A DNA stretch of 5,956 nucleotides from Zoogloeaceae bacterium (lineage in GTDB: Bacteria; Pseudomonadota; Gammaproteobacteria; Burkholderiales; Rhodocyclaceae): NCBI GenBank assembly GCA_031282665.1, contig JAITDH010000282.1:1-5956 (forward strand). The letters run 5' to 3'. Below, in pieces: positions 1-5,348 of this stretch; the stretch's first letter is position 1; the number at the start of each line of letters is the position of its first letter. Under the pieces are notes generated by a model. The model saw nothing but the letters and a program-made list of their open reading frames with translations, made no database searches and was not told the DNA's origin. The position numbers and the translations under genes are program-made.

Positions 1-182
1 TTCCAGCCGAGCCTGCGCGGATCGGCATCGGGCAGGAAATGGGTATGGACGGCCAGGGTATCGCTGGTGACGGCGAGCGTCATGCCGGGAGAAGGCTGGA
101 GCAGGGCGCAGTCGTCGCCCACTCCCAGGATGGCGGTGGGAGCGGGGCGGGAAAAGTAGCGCCGGATGAGGTCGAATTCCAA
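1..182 (-). CDS. thiL: Thiamine-monophosphate kinase ThiL, N-terminal part
   Basis: ThiL phosphorylates thiamine monophosphate with ATP to thiamine diphosphate, the last step of cofactor synthesis in the cytoplasm. Only the first 60 residues are in the window; the gene runs off the left edge. The visible part has the family opening EFDLIRRYF (residues 2-10), then the glycine/aspartate motif [10 protein letters not shown] (19-28), and TSDTL (39-43) followed by HFLPDADP (48-55), matching the Mg/ATP-binding N-terminal half of ThiL. Residues 44-47 (AVHT) differ from the more usual V-x-G-x before HF. The start is TTG at 180-182: the frame has no ATG or GTG between the fliQ stop and the EFDLI motif, and a weak AGG lies about nine bases upstream. 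The gene begins ten bases after the fliQ stop codon, so translation is probably coupled. Finding thiL here is odd, because fliR normally follows fliQ. The family call is firm; the exact start is less so. Confidence 0.9.
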   Translation of the reverse strand, partial: MEFDLIRRYFSRPAPTAILGVGDDCALLQPSPGMTLAVTSDTLAVHTHFLPDADPRRLGW

Positions 183-192
183 TGCGGCCGAC

Positions 193-462
193 CTAGCCGA
201 CGACCTGGGGGATGAGTTCCAGCATGCGCCGCATGAAATTCACGATGACATCGAGCATCCAGGGGCCGGCGAGGATCAGGACGAGAAAGACGGCGACGAG
301 TTTGGGGATGAAGGAGAGGGTCGCCTCGTTGATTTGCGTGGCGGCCTGGAAGATGCTGACGACCAGCCCGACGACGAGTGCCGTGAGCAGCAGCGGCCCG
401 GCCAGCATCAGGGCGACTTCGACGGCCTGGCGGCCGATTTCCATGACCGTGCCGGCATTCAT
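193..462 (-). CDS. fliQ: Flagellar export gate protein FliQ
   Basis: FliQ is a small inner-membrane subunit of the flagellar type III export gate; with FliP and FliR it forms the helical channel at the base of the hook and rod. The product has 89 residues, the usual length for the family. It has two long hydrophobic segments (about residues 14-38 and 50-72) separated by the conserved loop [17 protein letters not shown] (residues 38-54), which is diagnostic for FliQ and its virulence homologues. The ATG overlaps the fliP stop in an ATGA arrangement (459-462), and no good Shine-Dalgarno sequence is visible, so coupled translation from fliP is likely. The injectisome SctS paralogue is the main alternative. 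The flagellar reading is favoured because a typical FliO, which injectisomes lack, is encoded two genes upstream. Confidence 0.96.
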   Translation of the reverse strand: MNAGTVMEIGRQAVEVALMLAGPLLLTALVVGLVVSIFQAATQINEATLSFIPKLVAVFLVLILAGPWMLDVIVNFMRRMLELIPQVVG

Positions 463-1259
463 GTGGAGAAACTTTTCACCAGCGAGCCGATCAACAACTG
501 CCAGCCGTCGACCAGCACGAACAGCATGATCTTGAAGGGCAGCGAAACCATGACCGGCGACATCATCATCATCCCCATCGACATCAGGAGGCTGGCGACC
601 ACCATGTCGATGACCAGGAAGGGAATGAAGACCACGAAGCCGATCTGGAAGGCCGTCTTGAGTTCGCTGGTGACATAGGCGGGGATCATCACCCGCATGG
701 GCGTGTCTTCCGGTTTTTCGATCCGCTGGATGTTGGCGAGATTGGCGAACAGGGCGAGATCGGCCTCGCGGGTCTGTTTCAGCATGAATCCCTTGACCGG
801 CACGGAGGCACGCTCGGCGGCCTGCATGATGTTGATTTCTCCCTCGGACAAGGGGCGGTAGGCTTCGTCGTACACCCGGTCGATGACCGGCGACATGATG
901 AAAAAGGTGAGGAAAAGCGCCAGCGCCACCAGCACCTGGGTCGGCGGCGCGGTCTGCGTGCCCATGGCGTGCCGGAGCAGGGAAAAGACGATGATGATCC
1001 GGGTAAAGCTCGTCATCAGCAAAAGACAGGCGGGGATGAAGGAAAGCGCCGTCAGGGTGAGCAGCGTCTGGATGGTCAGGGTGTAGGTGGTGCTGCCGTC
1101 AGCGCCGGGCGTGGCGGTGAAGGCGGGAATGCCGCCAGCCGCCTGCGCCCAGGACAGGGAGGGGAAAAGCAGCAGAAGGGCGGGCAGCAGGCAGGCAAGC
1201 GCCACGCCGGATCTCACGCGCGCAGGCGGCTCCGCGGGTAACTCAATGGTTGCTGTCAT
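459..1259 (-). CDS. fliP: Flagellar export gate protein FliP
   Basis: FliP is the main pore-forming subunit of the flagellar type III export gate in the inner membrane. From the ATG at 1257-1259 the product has 266 residues, near the family norm of about 245-260. Residues 17-40 are a hydrophobic signal segment ending in SWAQA, a plausible signal peptidase site typical of FliP. The family core follows: [20 protein letters not shown] (83-102), the PPTQVL turn (105-110), [12 protein letters not shown] (119-130), the periplasmic domain (about 131-190), and the C-terminal helices with [17 protein letters not shown] (192-208) and the methionine-rich stretch [18 protein letters not shown] (227-243). 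The frame is open upstream to 1382, but that extension lies inside fliO and is arginine-rich, so the start beside the fliO stop is preferred. An ATG one codon earlier (1262) is equally possible. The start overlaps the end of fliO by 17 bases and the stop overlaps fliQ by four. Confidence 0.96.
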   Translation of the reverse strand: MTATIELPAEPPARVRSGVALACLLPALLLLFPSLSWAQAAGGIPAFTATPGADGSTTYTLTIQTLLTLTALSFIPACLLLMTSFTRIIIVFSLLRHAMGTQTAPPTQVLVALALFLTFFIMSPVIDRVYDEAYRPLSEGEINIMQAAERASVPVKGFMLKQTREADLALFANLANIQRIEKPEDTPMRVMIPAYVTSELKTAFQIGFVVFIPFLVIDMVVASLLMSMGMMMMSPVMVSLPFKIMLFVLVDGWQLLIGSLVKSFST

Positions 1260-1728
1260 CATTGGTCGCATGGGGCGGGCGAAGATTGCGCATCGCCTGT
1301 GCGAAAGCGCGCACGAAAGAAGGCGGCGCTTTGTCCGTTTCCGCGCCGCTGGCCGGCGCGCTCTCCGGGGCTGTTTCGGCATATTTTTTCATCCGGTGCA
1401 GGGTGCGAATCTGTCCGGGCACGATGCCGATGACCAGCAGATCCTCGCCCGCTTCCACCAGCACGATACGCTCGCGCGGCCCGAGGGCCAGTCCGCCCAG
1501 CAGCCGGATATTCCCTTGCCCGAAACTCTTGCCGCCGAGGAATTTGCGCCCCAGCACCGCCAGCGCGACCAACAGGGCGACAATGAAGGAAAGCGCCAGC
1601 AACATTTGCAGGAAGCCGGCGGAGGACACGCCGGGCTCGCTACCGCTACCCTCGGCAGCCGCAAGAAGAGGCGAAAAAAGGAGCAGCAGCAGGAAAGGCA
1701 AGGAAGGCAAGGCGCGCATGAAAGTCAT
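1243..1728 (-). CDS. fliO: Flagellar biosynthesis protein FliO
   Basis: FliO is a bitopic membrane protein that assists assembly and stability of the FliP pore of the flagellar export apparatus. The 161-residue product has an N-terminal hydrophobic leader (about residues 7-25), a second membrane segment (about 37-60), then a basic patch and the compact cytoplasmic FliO fold around [20 protein letters not shown] and [17 protein letters not shown] (75-113). The tail is low-complexity and rich in alanine, proline and charged residues, as is common in the family. A leader plus a further transmembrane helix occurs in many FliO proteins. The ATG at 1726-1728 is used; an in-frame ATG three codons later (1717-1719) is a real alternative, since neither has a strong ribosome site. 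The last codons overlap fliP. The gene opens its cluster: no fliN or fliM lies upstream, only a 73-base spacer and a repeat element. Confidence 0.92.
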   Translation of the reverse strand: MTFMRALPSLPFLLLLLFSPLLAAAEGSGSEPGVSSAGFLQMLLALSFIVALLVALAVLGRKFLGGKSFGQGNIRLLGGLALGPRERIVLVEAGEDLLVIGIVPGQIRTLHRMKKYAETAPESAPASGAETDKAPPSFVRAFAQAMRNLRPPHATNDDSNH

Positions 1729-1743
1729 CCGGAGAATCTGCGC

Positions 1744-1749
1744 ATTCTA
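1744..1749 (-). promoter_or_regulatory. Possible -10 box upstream of fliO
   Basis: On the minus strand the sequence reads TAGAAT, one or two mismatches from the sigma-70 -10 consensus, 15 bases ahead of the fliO ATG. That would give a very short leader. No convincing -35 hexamer is seen at the expected distance, and no sigma-54 or sigma-28 flagellar promoter motif is evident. fliO needs some promoter of its own if the repeat upstream stops readthrough, so the box is worth recording, but the evidence is weak. Confidence 0.3.
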
Positions 1750-1801
1750 GCAGAAGCCGGGAGAGGCGACGGGAGGTGTGGCGTTGGGTTGCATCGGTTT
1801 T

Positions 1802-1929
1802 GTAGGTTGGATGGAGCACAGCGTAATCCGACATTCGTCCCCACGATGCGCAGCATCGCAAATCAAAGAACAGCGGCGCAAGCGCCGGTGAACGATTGTC
1901 GGATTACGCCTTCGGCTCATCCAACCTAC
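1802..1929. repeat. Palindromic interspersed repeat, copy 1 (128 bp)
   Basis: The element begins GTAGGTTGGAT and ends ATCCAACCTAC, an exact 11-base inverted terminal pair. Inside these ends CGTAATCCGACA pairs exactly with TGTCGGATTACG. The centre carries two further perfect hairpins: CGATGC/GCATCG around GCA (1844-1858) and GGCGC/GCGCC around AA (1875-1886). It has no coding capacity and no evident target-site duplication. A near-identical copy in the same orientation lies at 5117-5247; the two differ by a few substitutions and short indels. Similarity continues upstream: GTGTGGCGT (1776-1784) and CGGTTT just before the element both recur at the second copy, here separated by ten extra bases. 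It sits between the lipoprotein gene and fliO, where the folded transcript could also attenuate readthrough. It is best described as a MITE-like or REP-like repeat. Confidence 0.88.
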
Positions 1930-1981
1930 CAAGCCCGCGAAACCACGTCGCTGCGCGCCCGCGCGATTCAGAATTTCCGCC

Positions 1982-2188
1982 TCAATTCCCCACTTCGTCC
2001 GCGCGCTCGTGCGCTTCCTTTATCTGTTGGTTGATTTCCTCCAGGCGTTTTTCCATCGCTTCCTTCTGCGCCTTGCCTTCCTTCGCGGCCTGTGCCTCCA
2101 GCGTCGCCGCGGTGCCGGCAGCCTCCATTCCACAGGCGGACAACAAAATCCCGCACGACAGGCCCAAGACCAGGATTTTCCTTTGCAT
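1982..2188 (-). CDS. Small lipoprotein with a charged helical tail
   Basis: The product has 68 residues and matches no named family that I can recognise. It opens with a clear lipoprotein signal: basic residues at 3-4, a hydrophobic core (5-16) and the lipobox LLSAC with the acceptor cysteine at 19. The mature part is only about 50 residues. After a short Gly/Ala linker it is almost entirely charged and helix-forming (about residues 31-66, rich in E, K, Q and A), suggesting a single helix or short coiled coil exposed to the periplasm. The start is well supported by AAGGAG at 2195-2200, six bases from the ATG. It lies 93 bases downstream of the membrane-protein gene and may have its own promoter. 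Murein-lipoprotein-like or small-envelope-stress-lipoprotein roles are possible by shape alone; the sequence does not show either. Confidence 0.8.
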   Translation of the reverse strand: MQRKILVLGLSCGILLSACGMEAAGTAATLEAQAAKEGKAQKEAMEKRLEEINQQIKEAHERADEVGN

Positions 2189-2220
2189 GACCTTCTCCTT
2201 TTGTTTTTCCAGCTTTCCGA

Positions 2221-2226
2221 ATTCTA
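2221..2226 (-). promoter_or_regulatory. Possible -10 box for the small lipoprotein gene
   Basis: The minus strand reads TAGAAT about 32 bases ahead of the lipoprotein ATG, with an AT-rich leader and a strong AAGGAG ribosome site between. No good -35 box is visible. The 93-base gap from the preceding gene makes an independent promoter plausible. Next to it, TTCCGGTT occurs twice ten bases apart (2265-2272 and 2275-2282), overlapping the end of the neighbouring gene; its meaning is unknown. Confidence 0.32.
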
Positions 2227-2281
2227 TCCCACACGCGCAGAAAGGGCGGAATCTGGAGAGCGATTTCCGGTTACTTCCGGT

Positions 2282-2650
2282 TCACAATGCCTCGCCGATA
2301 TGAGAAATGGGTAGATACAAGGCCCAAACCATGAATGGGAGCGCGAGCAGACTGAAAATGCCGAGCAATAAAGGAAGTTTCTCCTTTTGGGGCCAGGAGA
2401 AGTGAACCACGACGACCAGGATTGGCAGCAACCAGAGCAGGCTGTGATATTCGATGAGCAGCAGCGTTGCCATCGGCAGATCCGCGCCAACGGCGGTGAA
2501 TCCCGAGGCGAAGTAAGGCACGATGACCGCTGGTATGAGCGCGGAAACGAAGGCGAACGCCACGCCGAGAATCAAGGGGAACAAGCTCGCCCGGGCGGGA
2601 GTGGATTGCTCTTCCGAGTCGGATGACGGGGGTTCGTATGGGTTTTCCAT
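2282..2650 (-). CDS. Small three-helix membrane protein, function unknown
   Basis: The product has 122 residues. The N-terminal 22 residues are hydrophilic and cytoplasmic in character, opening with NPYEPP (residues 3-8), a proline-tyrosine tag that many small bacterial membrane proteins of unknown role carry. Three hydrophobic segments follow at about 24-46, 60-84 and 92-114. The second contains LLWLLPILVVVVHFSWP (71-87), and the loop to the third has the basic-acidic run QKEK. There is no signal peptide, catalytic motif or lipobox. The ATG at 2648-2650 gives the NPYEPP start, though only a distant GAGG is seen upstream as a ribosome site. It starts 31 bases after the miaA stop and is probably cotranscribed with miaA. 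I cannot assign a function. Confidence 0.75.
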   Translation of the reverse strand: MENPYEPPSSDSEEQSTPARASLFPLILGVAFAFVSALIPAVIVPYFASGFTAVGADLPMATLLLIEYHSLLWLLPILVVVVHFSWPQKEKLPLLLGIFSLLALPFMVWALYLPISHIGEAL

Positions 2651-2681
2651 GGGCCGATTCTATACCTCGCGCAGCAGACTT

Positions 2682-3662
2682 TCAGGCTCCGATTTCCGCT
2701 CCCACCCTTGCCGCTATTCTGTCTTCCAGGCGCGCGTCCAGGCAATCGAAGGATTCGCAGGAAAGGGTGTTGGCAAGCCAGGTGATCTGCCGCTTGGCAA
2801 GCTGGCGGGTGGCGAAGATGCCCCGCTCGGCGAGTTCCGCCCGATCATATTCGCCTTCCAGGTATGACCAGACCTGGCGGTAACCGACGGCGCGCATGGA
2901 AGGAAGGTCGGGGGTGAGGCGATAGCGCTGGCGCAGTTCCTCGACTTCCTCGATCAGCCCTTCCGCCAGCATGGCGTGGAAGCGCCGGGCGATGCGTTCA
3001 TGCAGCGCGGAGCGCTCGGAGGGCAGGAGCGCCAGGGAGAGAAAACGGTAAGGCGGGTGCTGTGCTTCGGCCCGCTGTTCCGCCAGCAGCGCCGACATCG
3101 GGCGGCCCGCGATGCGGCAAACTTCCAATGCCCGCTGGATGCGCTGGCTGTCGGCGGGATCGAGGCGGGCGGCGGTGACGGGATCGAGCGCCATGAGGTC
3201 CCGATGCAGGGCGGGCCAGCCCCTTTCCTTCGCCGCCCGGTCGATGGCCGCGCGCAGGCCGGGATCGGCCCGCGGCAAATCGGCCAGGCCTTCCAGGAGA
3301 GCCTTGAAATAGAGCATGGTGCCGCCGACCAGGAGGGGAATTTTTCCGGCGGCGGAAATTTCCTCCATGGCGGCCAGCGCGTCTTCCCGGAAACGGGCGG
3401 CGGAATAGCGCTCTTCCGGGCCGATCAGGTCGATCAGGCGGTGCGGGTATCGCGCCAGGGTCGCGGCATCCGGCTTGGCAGTGCCGATGTTCATGTCGCG
3501 GAAAACCAGCGCGGAATCGACGCTGACGATCTCCAGCGGAAAACGACGGCAGAGCGAAAACGAAAGCGCCGTCTTGCCGCTGGCGGTCGGCCCGGCCAGC
3601 AATATGGCGGGCGGCAGGGGTTTCGCCTGCCCTTTCACCCGCCGCGCGGAAACGCCGCTCAC
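2682..3662 (-). CDS. miaA: tRNA dimethylallyltransferase MiaA
   Basis: MiaA transfers a dimethylallyl group from dimethylallyl diphosphate to N6 of A37 in tRNAs that read codons starting with U, the first step toward ms2i6A. The 326-residue product is close to the usual 300-320. It has the P-loop GPTASGKT (residues 24-31), SVDSALVFRDMNIGTAKP (47-64) with the catalytic aspartate D49, LVGGTMLYFKALLEGLADLP (111-130), the DSQRIQRALEV segment (171-181), RAVGYRQVWSYLEGE (257-271) and the C-terminal ATRQLAKRQITWL (284-296). All key elements are present. The chosen start is GTG at 3660-3662, overlapping the ppk2 stop as GTGA. A second in-frame GTG eight codons later (3636-3638) would give a protein opening nearer the P-loop. 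No strong ribosome site is seen for either, so coupling to ppk2 is likely. miaA often sits beside mutL or hfq, and neither is present here. Confidence 0.96.
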   Translation of the reverse strand: MSGVSARRVKGQAKPLPPAILLAGPTASGKTALSFSLCRRFPLEIVSVDSALVFRDMNIGTAKPDAATLARYPHRLIDLIGPEERYSAARFREDALAAMEEISAAGKIPLLVGGTMLYFKALLEGLADLPRADPGLRAAIDRAAKERGWPALHRDLMALDPVTAARLDPADSQRIQRALEVCRIAGRPMSALLAEQRAEAQHPPYRFLSLALLPSERSALHERIARRFHAMLAEGLIEEVEELRQRYRLTPDLPSMRAVGYRQVWSYLEGEYDRAELAERGIFATRQLAKRQITWLANTLSCESFDCLDARLEDRIAARVGAEIGA

Positions 3663-4933
3663 AGAGGTGGGACGCCGCCGCCCTCCTGTTCGCCCAGTTC
3701 ATGGACGACATTGGCGCGGCCGACCAGGAGGGAATCGATATGGCCGATGCGTTCCGGGTCCTTGTTGGCGTAGGGGAGCTTGTGCAATATGTAGCGCATG
3801 GCATTCAGGCGGGCGCGCTTCTTGCAGTCGGACTTCACCACCGTCCATGGCGCGTCCGCCGTGTCGGTGTAGAAGAACATGGCTTCCTTGGCCTTGGTGT
3901 AGTCATCCCATTTATCCAGCGAAGCCATGTCGATCGGGGAGAGCTTCCATTGCTTCAGGGGATGGTTCTTGCGTTCCTTGAAGCGGCGGCGCTGCTCGGC
4001 GCGGGAAACCGAGAACCAGAACTTGATGAGATAGACGCCGCAGCGGGTCAGGTTGCGCTCGAATTCCGGGCATTGTCGCATGAATTCCGCATACTCCTCG
4101 GAGGTGCAGAAGCCCATGACCCGCTCCACCCCGGCGCGGTTGTACCAGGAACGGTCGAAAAGCACGATTTCGCCGGTGGTCGGCAGGTGCTGGATGTAAC
4201 GCTGGAAATACCATTGGCCGCGTTCCACTTCGGAGGGTTTTTCCAGCGCGATCACCTTTGCGCCGCGCGGATTCAGGTGTTCCATGAAGCGCTTGATGGT
4301 GCCCCCCTTGCCCGCCGCGTCGCGCCCTTCGAAAAGAATCACGACCCGCTGCCCGGTTTCCTTGACCCAGGCCTGCAATTTCAGGAGTTCGACCTGCAAC
4401 TGGTATTTCTGCTTTTCATAATTCTTGCGCGACATCAGGTTCTTGTAGGGATAGCCGCCGGTGCGCCAATCGTCGGAGAGCACGTCGTCCGGATGCGCGG
4501 TGGGCTTGGGCGTGTCCGCCTTCAGGAAGGTTTCGCGCAGGACGGCGACATCGTCCGGCGAAGCCCCCGCGAGAATGTTCTCCAGCGTACTGGCGACCGA
4601 CTGGATGCCCTCTTCCTTCGCCACCCGTTGCAGGATGTCGGCAATGGCCACGACTTTCGATTCCCGCGCCGCCACCACCGCCTGCCCCACCTCGAAATCC
4701 TTGATGCCCTCCTGGGTGGAGGAAGTCGCGATATCCCCGGAACGCGCCAGGCGAGGCTGCGCCGGTTTCGCGCGCTTCGTCCCGCCTTTCGCTGTCGGTG
4801 TCGTGGCTTTCGGCGCCACGGTTTTTGCCGGCGCGGTTTTTGTTGCCGCCGACGCGGTCTTTGCGCGCCTCGTCGTCCTTGCGTTCGTTGTGTTCGTCGT
4901 TGCGCTTCTGGCGGTATTTTTTTCTGTAGTCAT
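3659..4933 (-). CDS. ppk2: Polyphosphate kinase 2, class I (PPK2)
   Basis: PPK2 moves phosphate between inorganic polyphosphate and nucleotides; class I enzymes mainly phosphorylate nucleoside diphosphates at the expense of polyphosphate. The product has 424 residues. The conserved domain spans about 155-400: the entry motif YPYKNLMSRKNYEK (161-174), Walker A GRDAAGKG (203-210), GTIKRFMEHLNPRGAKVIAL (211-230), Walker B region FDRSWYNRAGVE (259-270), and the lid and C-terminal signatures KFWFSVSRAEQ (304-314), LKQWKLSPID (326-335) and FFYTDTADAPWTVVKSD (353-369). Residues 1-60 are a disordered tail rich in Thr, Ala, Lys and Arg, resembling histone H1-type tails. Residues 70-140 look helical and are outside the core family. 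The start is the ATG at 4931-4933, with AAAGGA seven bases upstream; the frame is open to 5017, but that extension has no such site. The stop overlaps the miaA start. Confidence 0.95.
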   Translation of the reverse strand: MTTEKNTARSATTNTTNARTTRRAKTASAATKTAPAKTVAPKATTPTAKGGTKRAKPAQPRLARSGDIATSSTQEGIKDFEVGQAVVAARESKVVAIADILQRVAKEEGIQSVASTLENILAGASPDDVAVLRETFLKADTPKPTAHPDDVLSDDWRTGGYPYKNLMSRKNYEKQKYQLQVELLKLQAWVKETGQRVVILFEGRDAAGKGGTIKRFMEHLNPRGAKVIALEKPSEVERGQWYFQRYIQHLPTTGEIVLFDRSWYNRAGVERVMGFCTSEEYAEFMRQCPEFERNLTRCGVYLIKFWFSVSRAEQRRRFKERKNHPLKQWKLSPIDMASLDKWDDYTKAKEAMFFYTDTADAPWTVVKSDCKKRARLNAMRYILHKLPYANKDPERIGHIDSLLVGRANVVHELGEQEGGGVPPL

Positions 4934-4940
4934 CGTGAGG

Positions 4941-4946
4941 TCCTTT
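4941..4946 (-). promoter_or_regulatory. Ribosome binding site that fixes the ppk2 start
   Basis: The minus strand reads AAAGGA here, seven bases ahead of the ATG at 4931-4933. This favours that codon over the upstream in-frame ATG at 5015-5017, which would add 28 hydrophobic and aromatic residues before the lysine-rich tail. Confidence 0.6.
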
Positions 4947-4960
4947 CCCTGTTCGCAAAA

Positions 4961-4998
4961 ACTATAACTATAAACCCGGAAGAACGGAAAAAGCCGGG
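4961..4998 (-). promoter_or_regulatory. Probable ppk2 promoter region with tandem TATAGT and a hairpin
   Basis: On the minus strand TATAGT occurs twice back to back (4961-4972), about 28-39 bases ahead of the ppk2 ATG; each resembles a sigma-70 -10 box. A T-rich run (about 4984-4993) upstream could supply a poor -35. An inverted repeat CCCGG/CCGGG with a 14-base loop spans 4975-4998 and overlaps the promoter, so it could bind a regulator or simply be chance. No PHO box is recognisable. Confidence 0.35.
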
Positions 4999-5021
4999 AT
5001 ATGACATATGAGGACACATGA

Positions 5022-5046
5022 GGTTTCGTGGGTTGGATAAGCCGCA
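5022..5046. repeat. Decayed left end of the interspersed repeat
   Basis: The 25 bases from GGTTTCG through GGGTTGGAT to GCAG match the left end and immediate flank of the full repeat at 5111-5134 with two substitutions and one extra base. The matching right end is absent: similarity stops after GCAG. It lies 95 bases from the start of the complete copy and in the same orientation. It looks like the remnant of a third copy, truncated by deletion or left by partial recombination. Confidence 0.6.
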
Positions 5047-5116
5047 GTCATGCCAGTGCGATTTCCAGCGATGTGACAATCCTGATCCTATGGCAGTTCA
5101 GTGTGGCGTCGGTTTC

Positions 5117-5247
5117 GTAGGTTGGATTAGCGCAGCGTAATCCGACATTCGCCCCCACGATGCGCAGCATCGCAAATCAAAGAACAGCGGCGCTTTGCGC
5201 CGGTGATAAACGATTGTCGGATTACGCCTTCGGCTCATCCAACCTAC
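5117..5247. repeat. Palindromic interspersed repeat, copy 2 (131 bp)
   Basis: This is the second complete copy, in the same orientation as the one at 1802-1929. It has the same ends (GTAGGTTGGAT and ATCCAACCTAC), the same inner inverted pair CGTAATCCGACA/TGTCGGATTACG, and the same two central hairpins. Here the GC-rich hairpin is GGCGC-TTT-GCGCC where copy 1 has AA in the loop, so the stem is kept while the loop varies. A three-base insertion near the right arm explains the greater length. The flank GTGTGGCGT followed by CGGTTT (5101-5115) is shared with copy 1. It fills much of the 415-base stretch between the divergent ppk2 and the plus-strand locus; apart from the repeats and promoter candidates I see no gene in that stretch. 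Confidence 0.88.
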
Positions 5248-5323
5248 AAAACCACACGGGGTTCCTCCACTTTGGATTGCCCCCGAAAACGCCCGAAAAC
5301 CACGCTCTGTCATCTTCCTCTGA

Positions 5324-5331
5324 TATATTAT
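5324..5331 (+). promoter_or_regulatory. Possible promoter -10 for the tRNA-like RNA
   Basis: An AT island in an otherwise GC-rich stretch reads TATATTAT, holding two overlapping -10-like hexamers (TATATT and TATTAT). A start some seven bases downstream would fall about ten bases before the 5' base of the tRNA-like fold. No clear -35 hexamer is visible 16-18 bases upstream, so this is only a candidate. Confidence 0.35.
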
Positions 5332-5348
5332 CGCCTGCTCGATACCGA

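Noticed and set aside
1..192. Start of fliR, as expected after fliQ
   Set aside because: Translation from the TTG at 182 gives the ThiL N-terminus with GDDCALL and HFLPD; no frame gives the hydrophobic FliR start.
1260..1382. A longer FliP with 41 extra N-terminal residues
   Set aside because: The extension is arginine-rich, lies entirely within fliO in another frame, and would push the signal segment far from the N-terminus.
1802..1929. CRISPR array or riboswitch
   Set aside because: There is a single palindromic unit at each site with no spacer-repeat periodicity, and it lies between genes without a leader position.
1087..2034. A 315-codon plus-strand open frame over fliP, fliO and the repeat
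   Set aside because: It crosses two certain minus-strand genes and a noncoding repeat, and its Arg/Gln-rich composition is that of an antisense shadow.
3701..5011. A 436-codon plus-strand open frame antiparallel to ppk2
   Set aside because: The minus strand encodes a full PPK2 with all motifs. Long antisense frames are common opposite high-GC genes, and this one has no recognisable domain.
4934..5017. A PPK2 start at the upstream ATG
   Set aside because: It would add 28 hydrophobic residues without a ribosome site and overlap the likely promoter; the ATG at 4933 has AAAGGA at good spacing.
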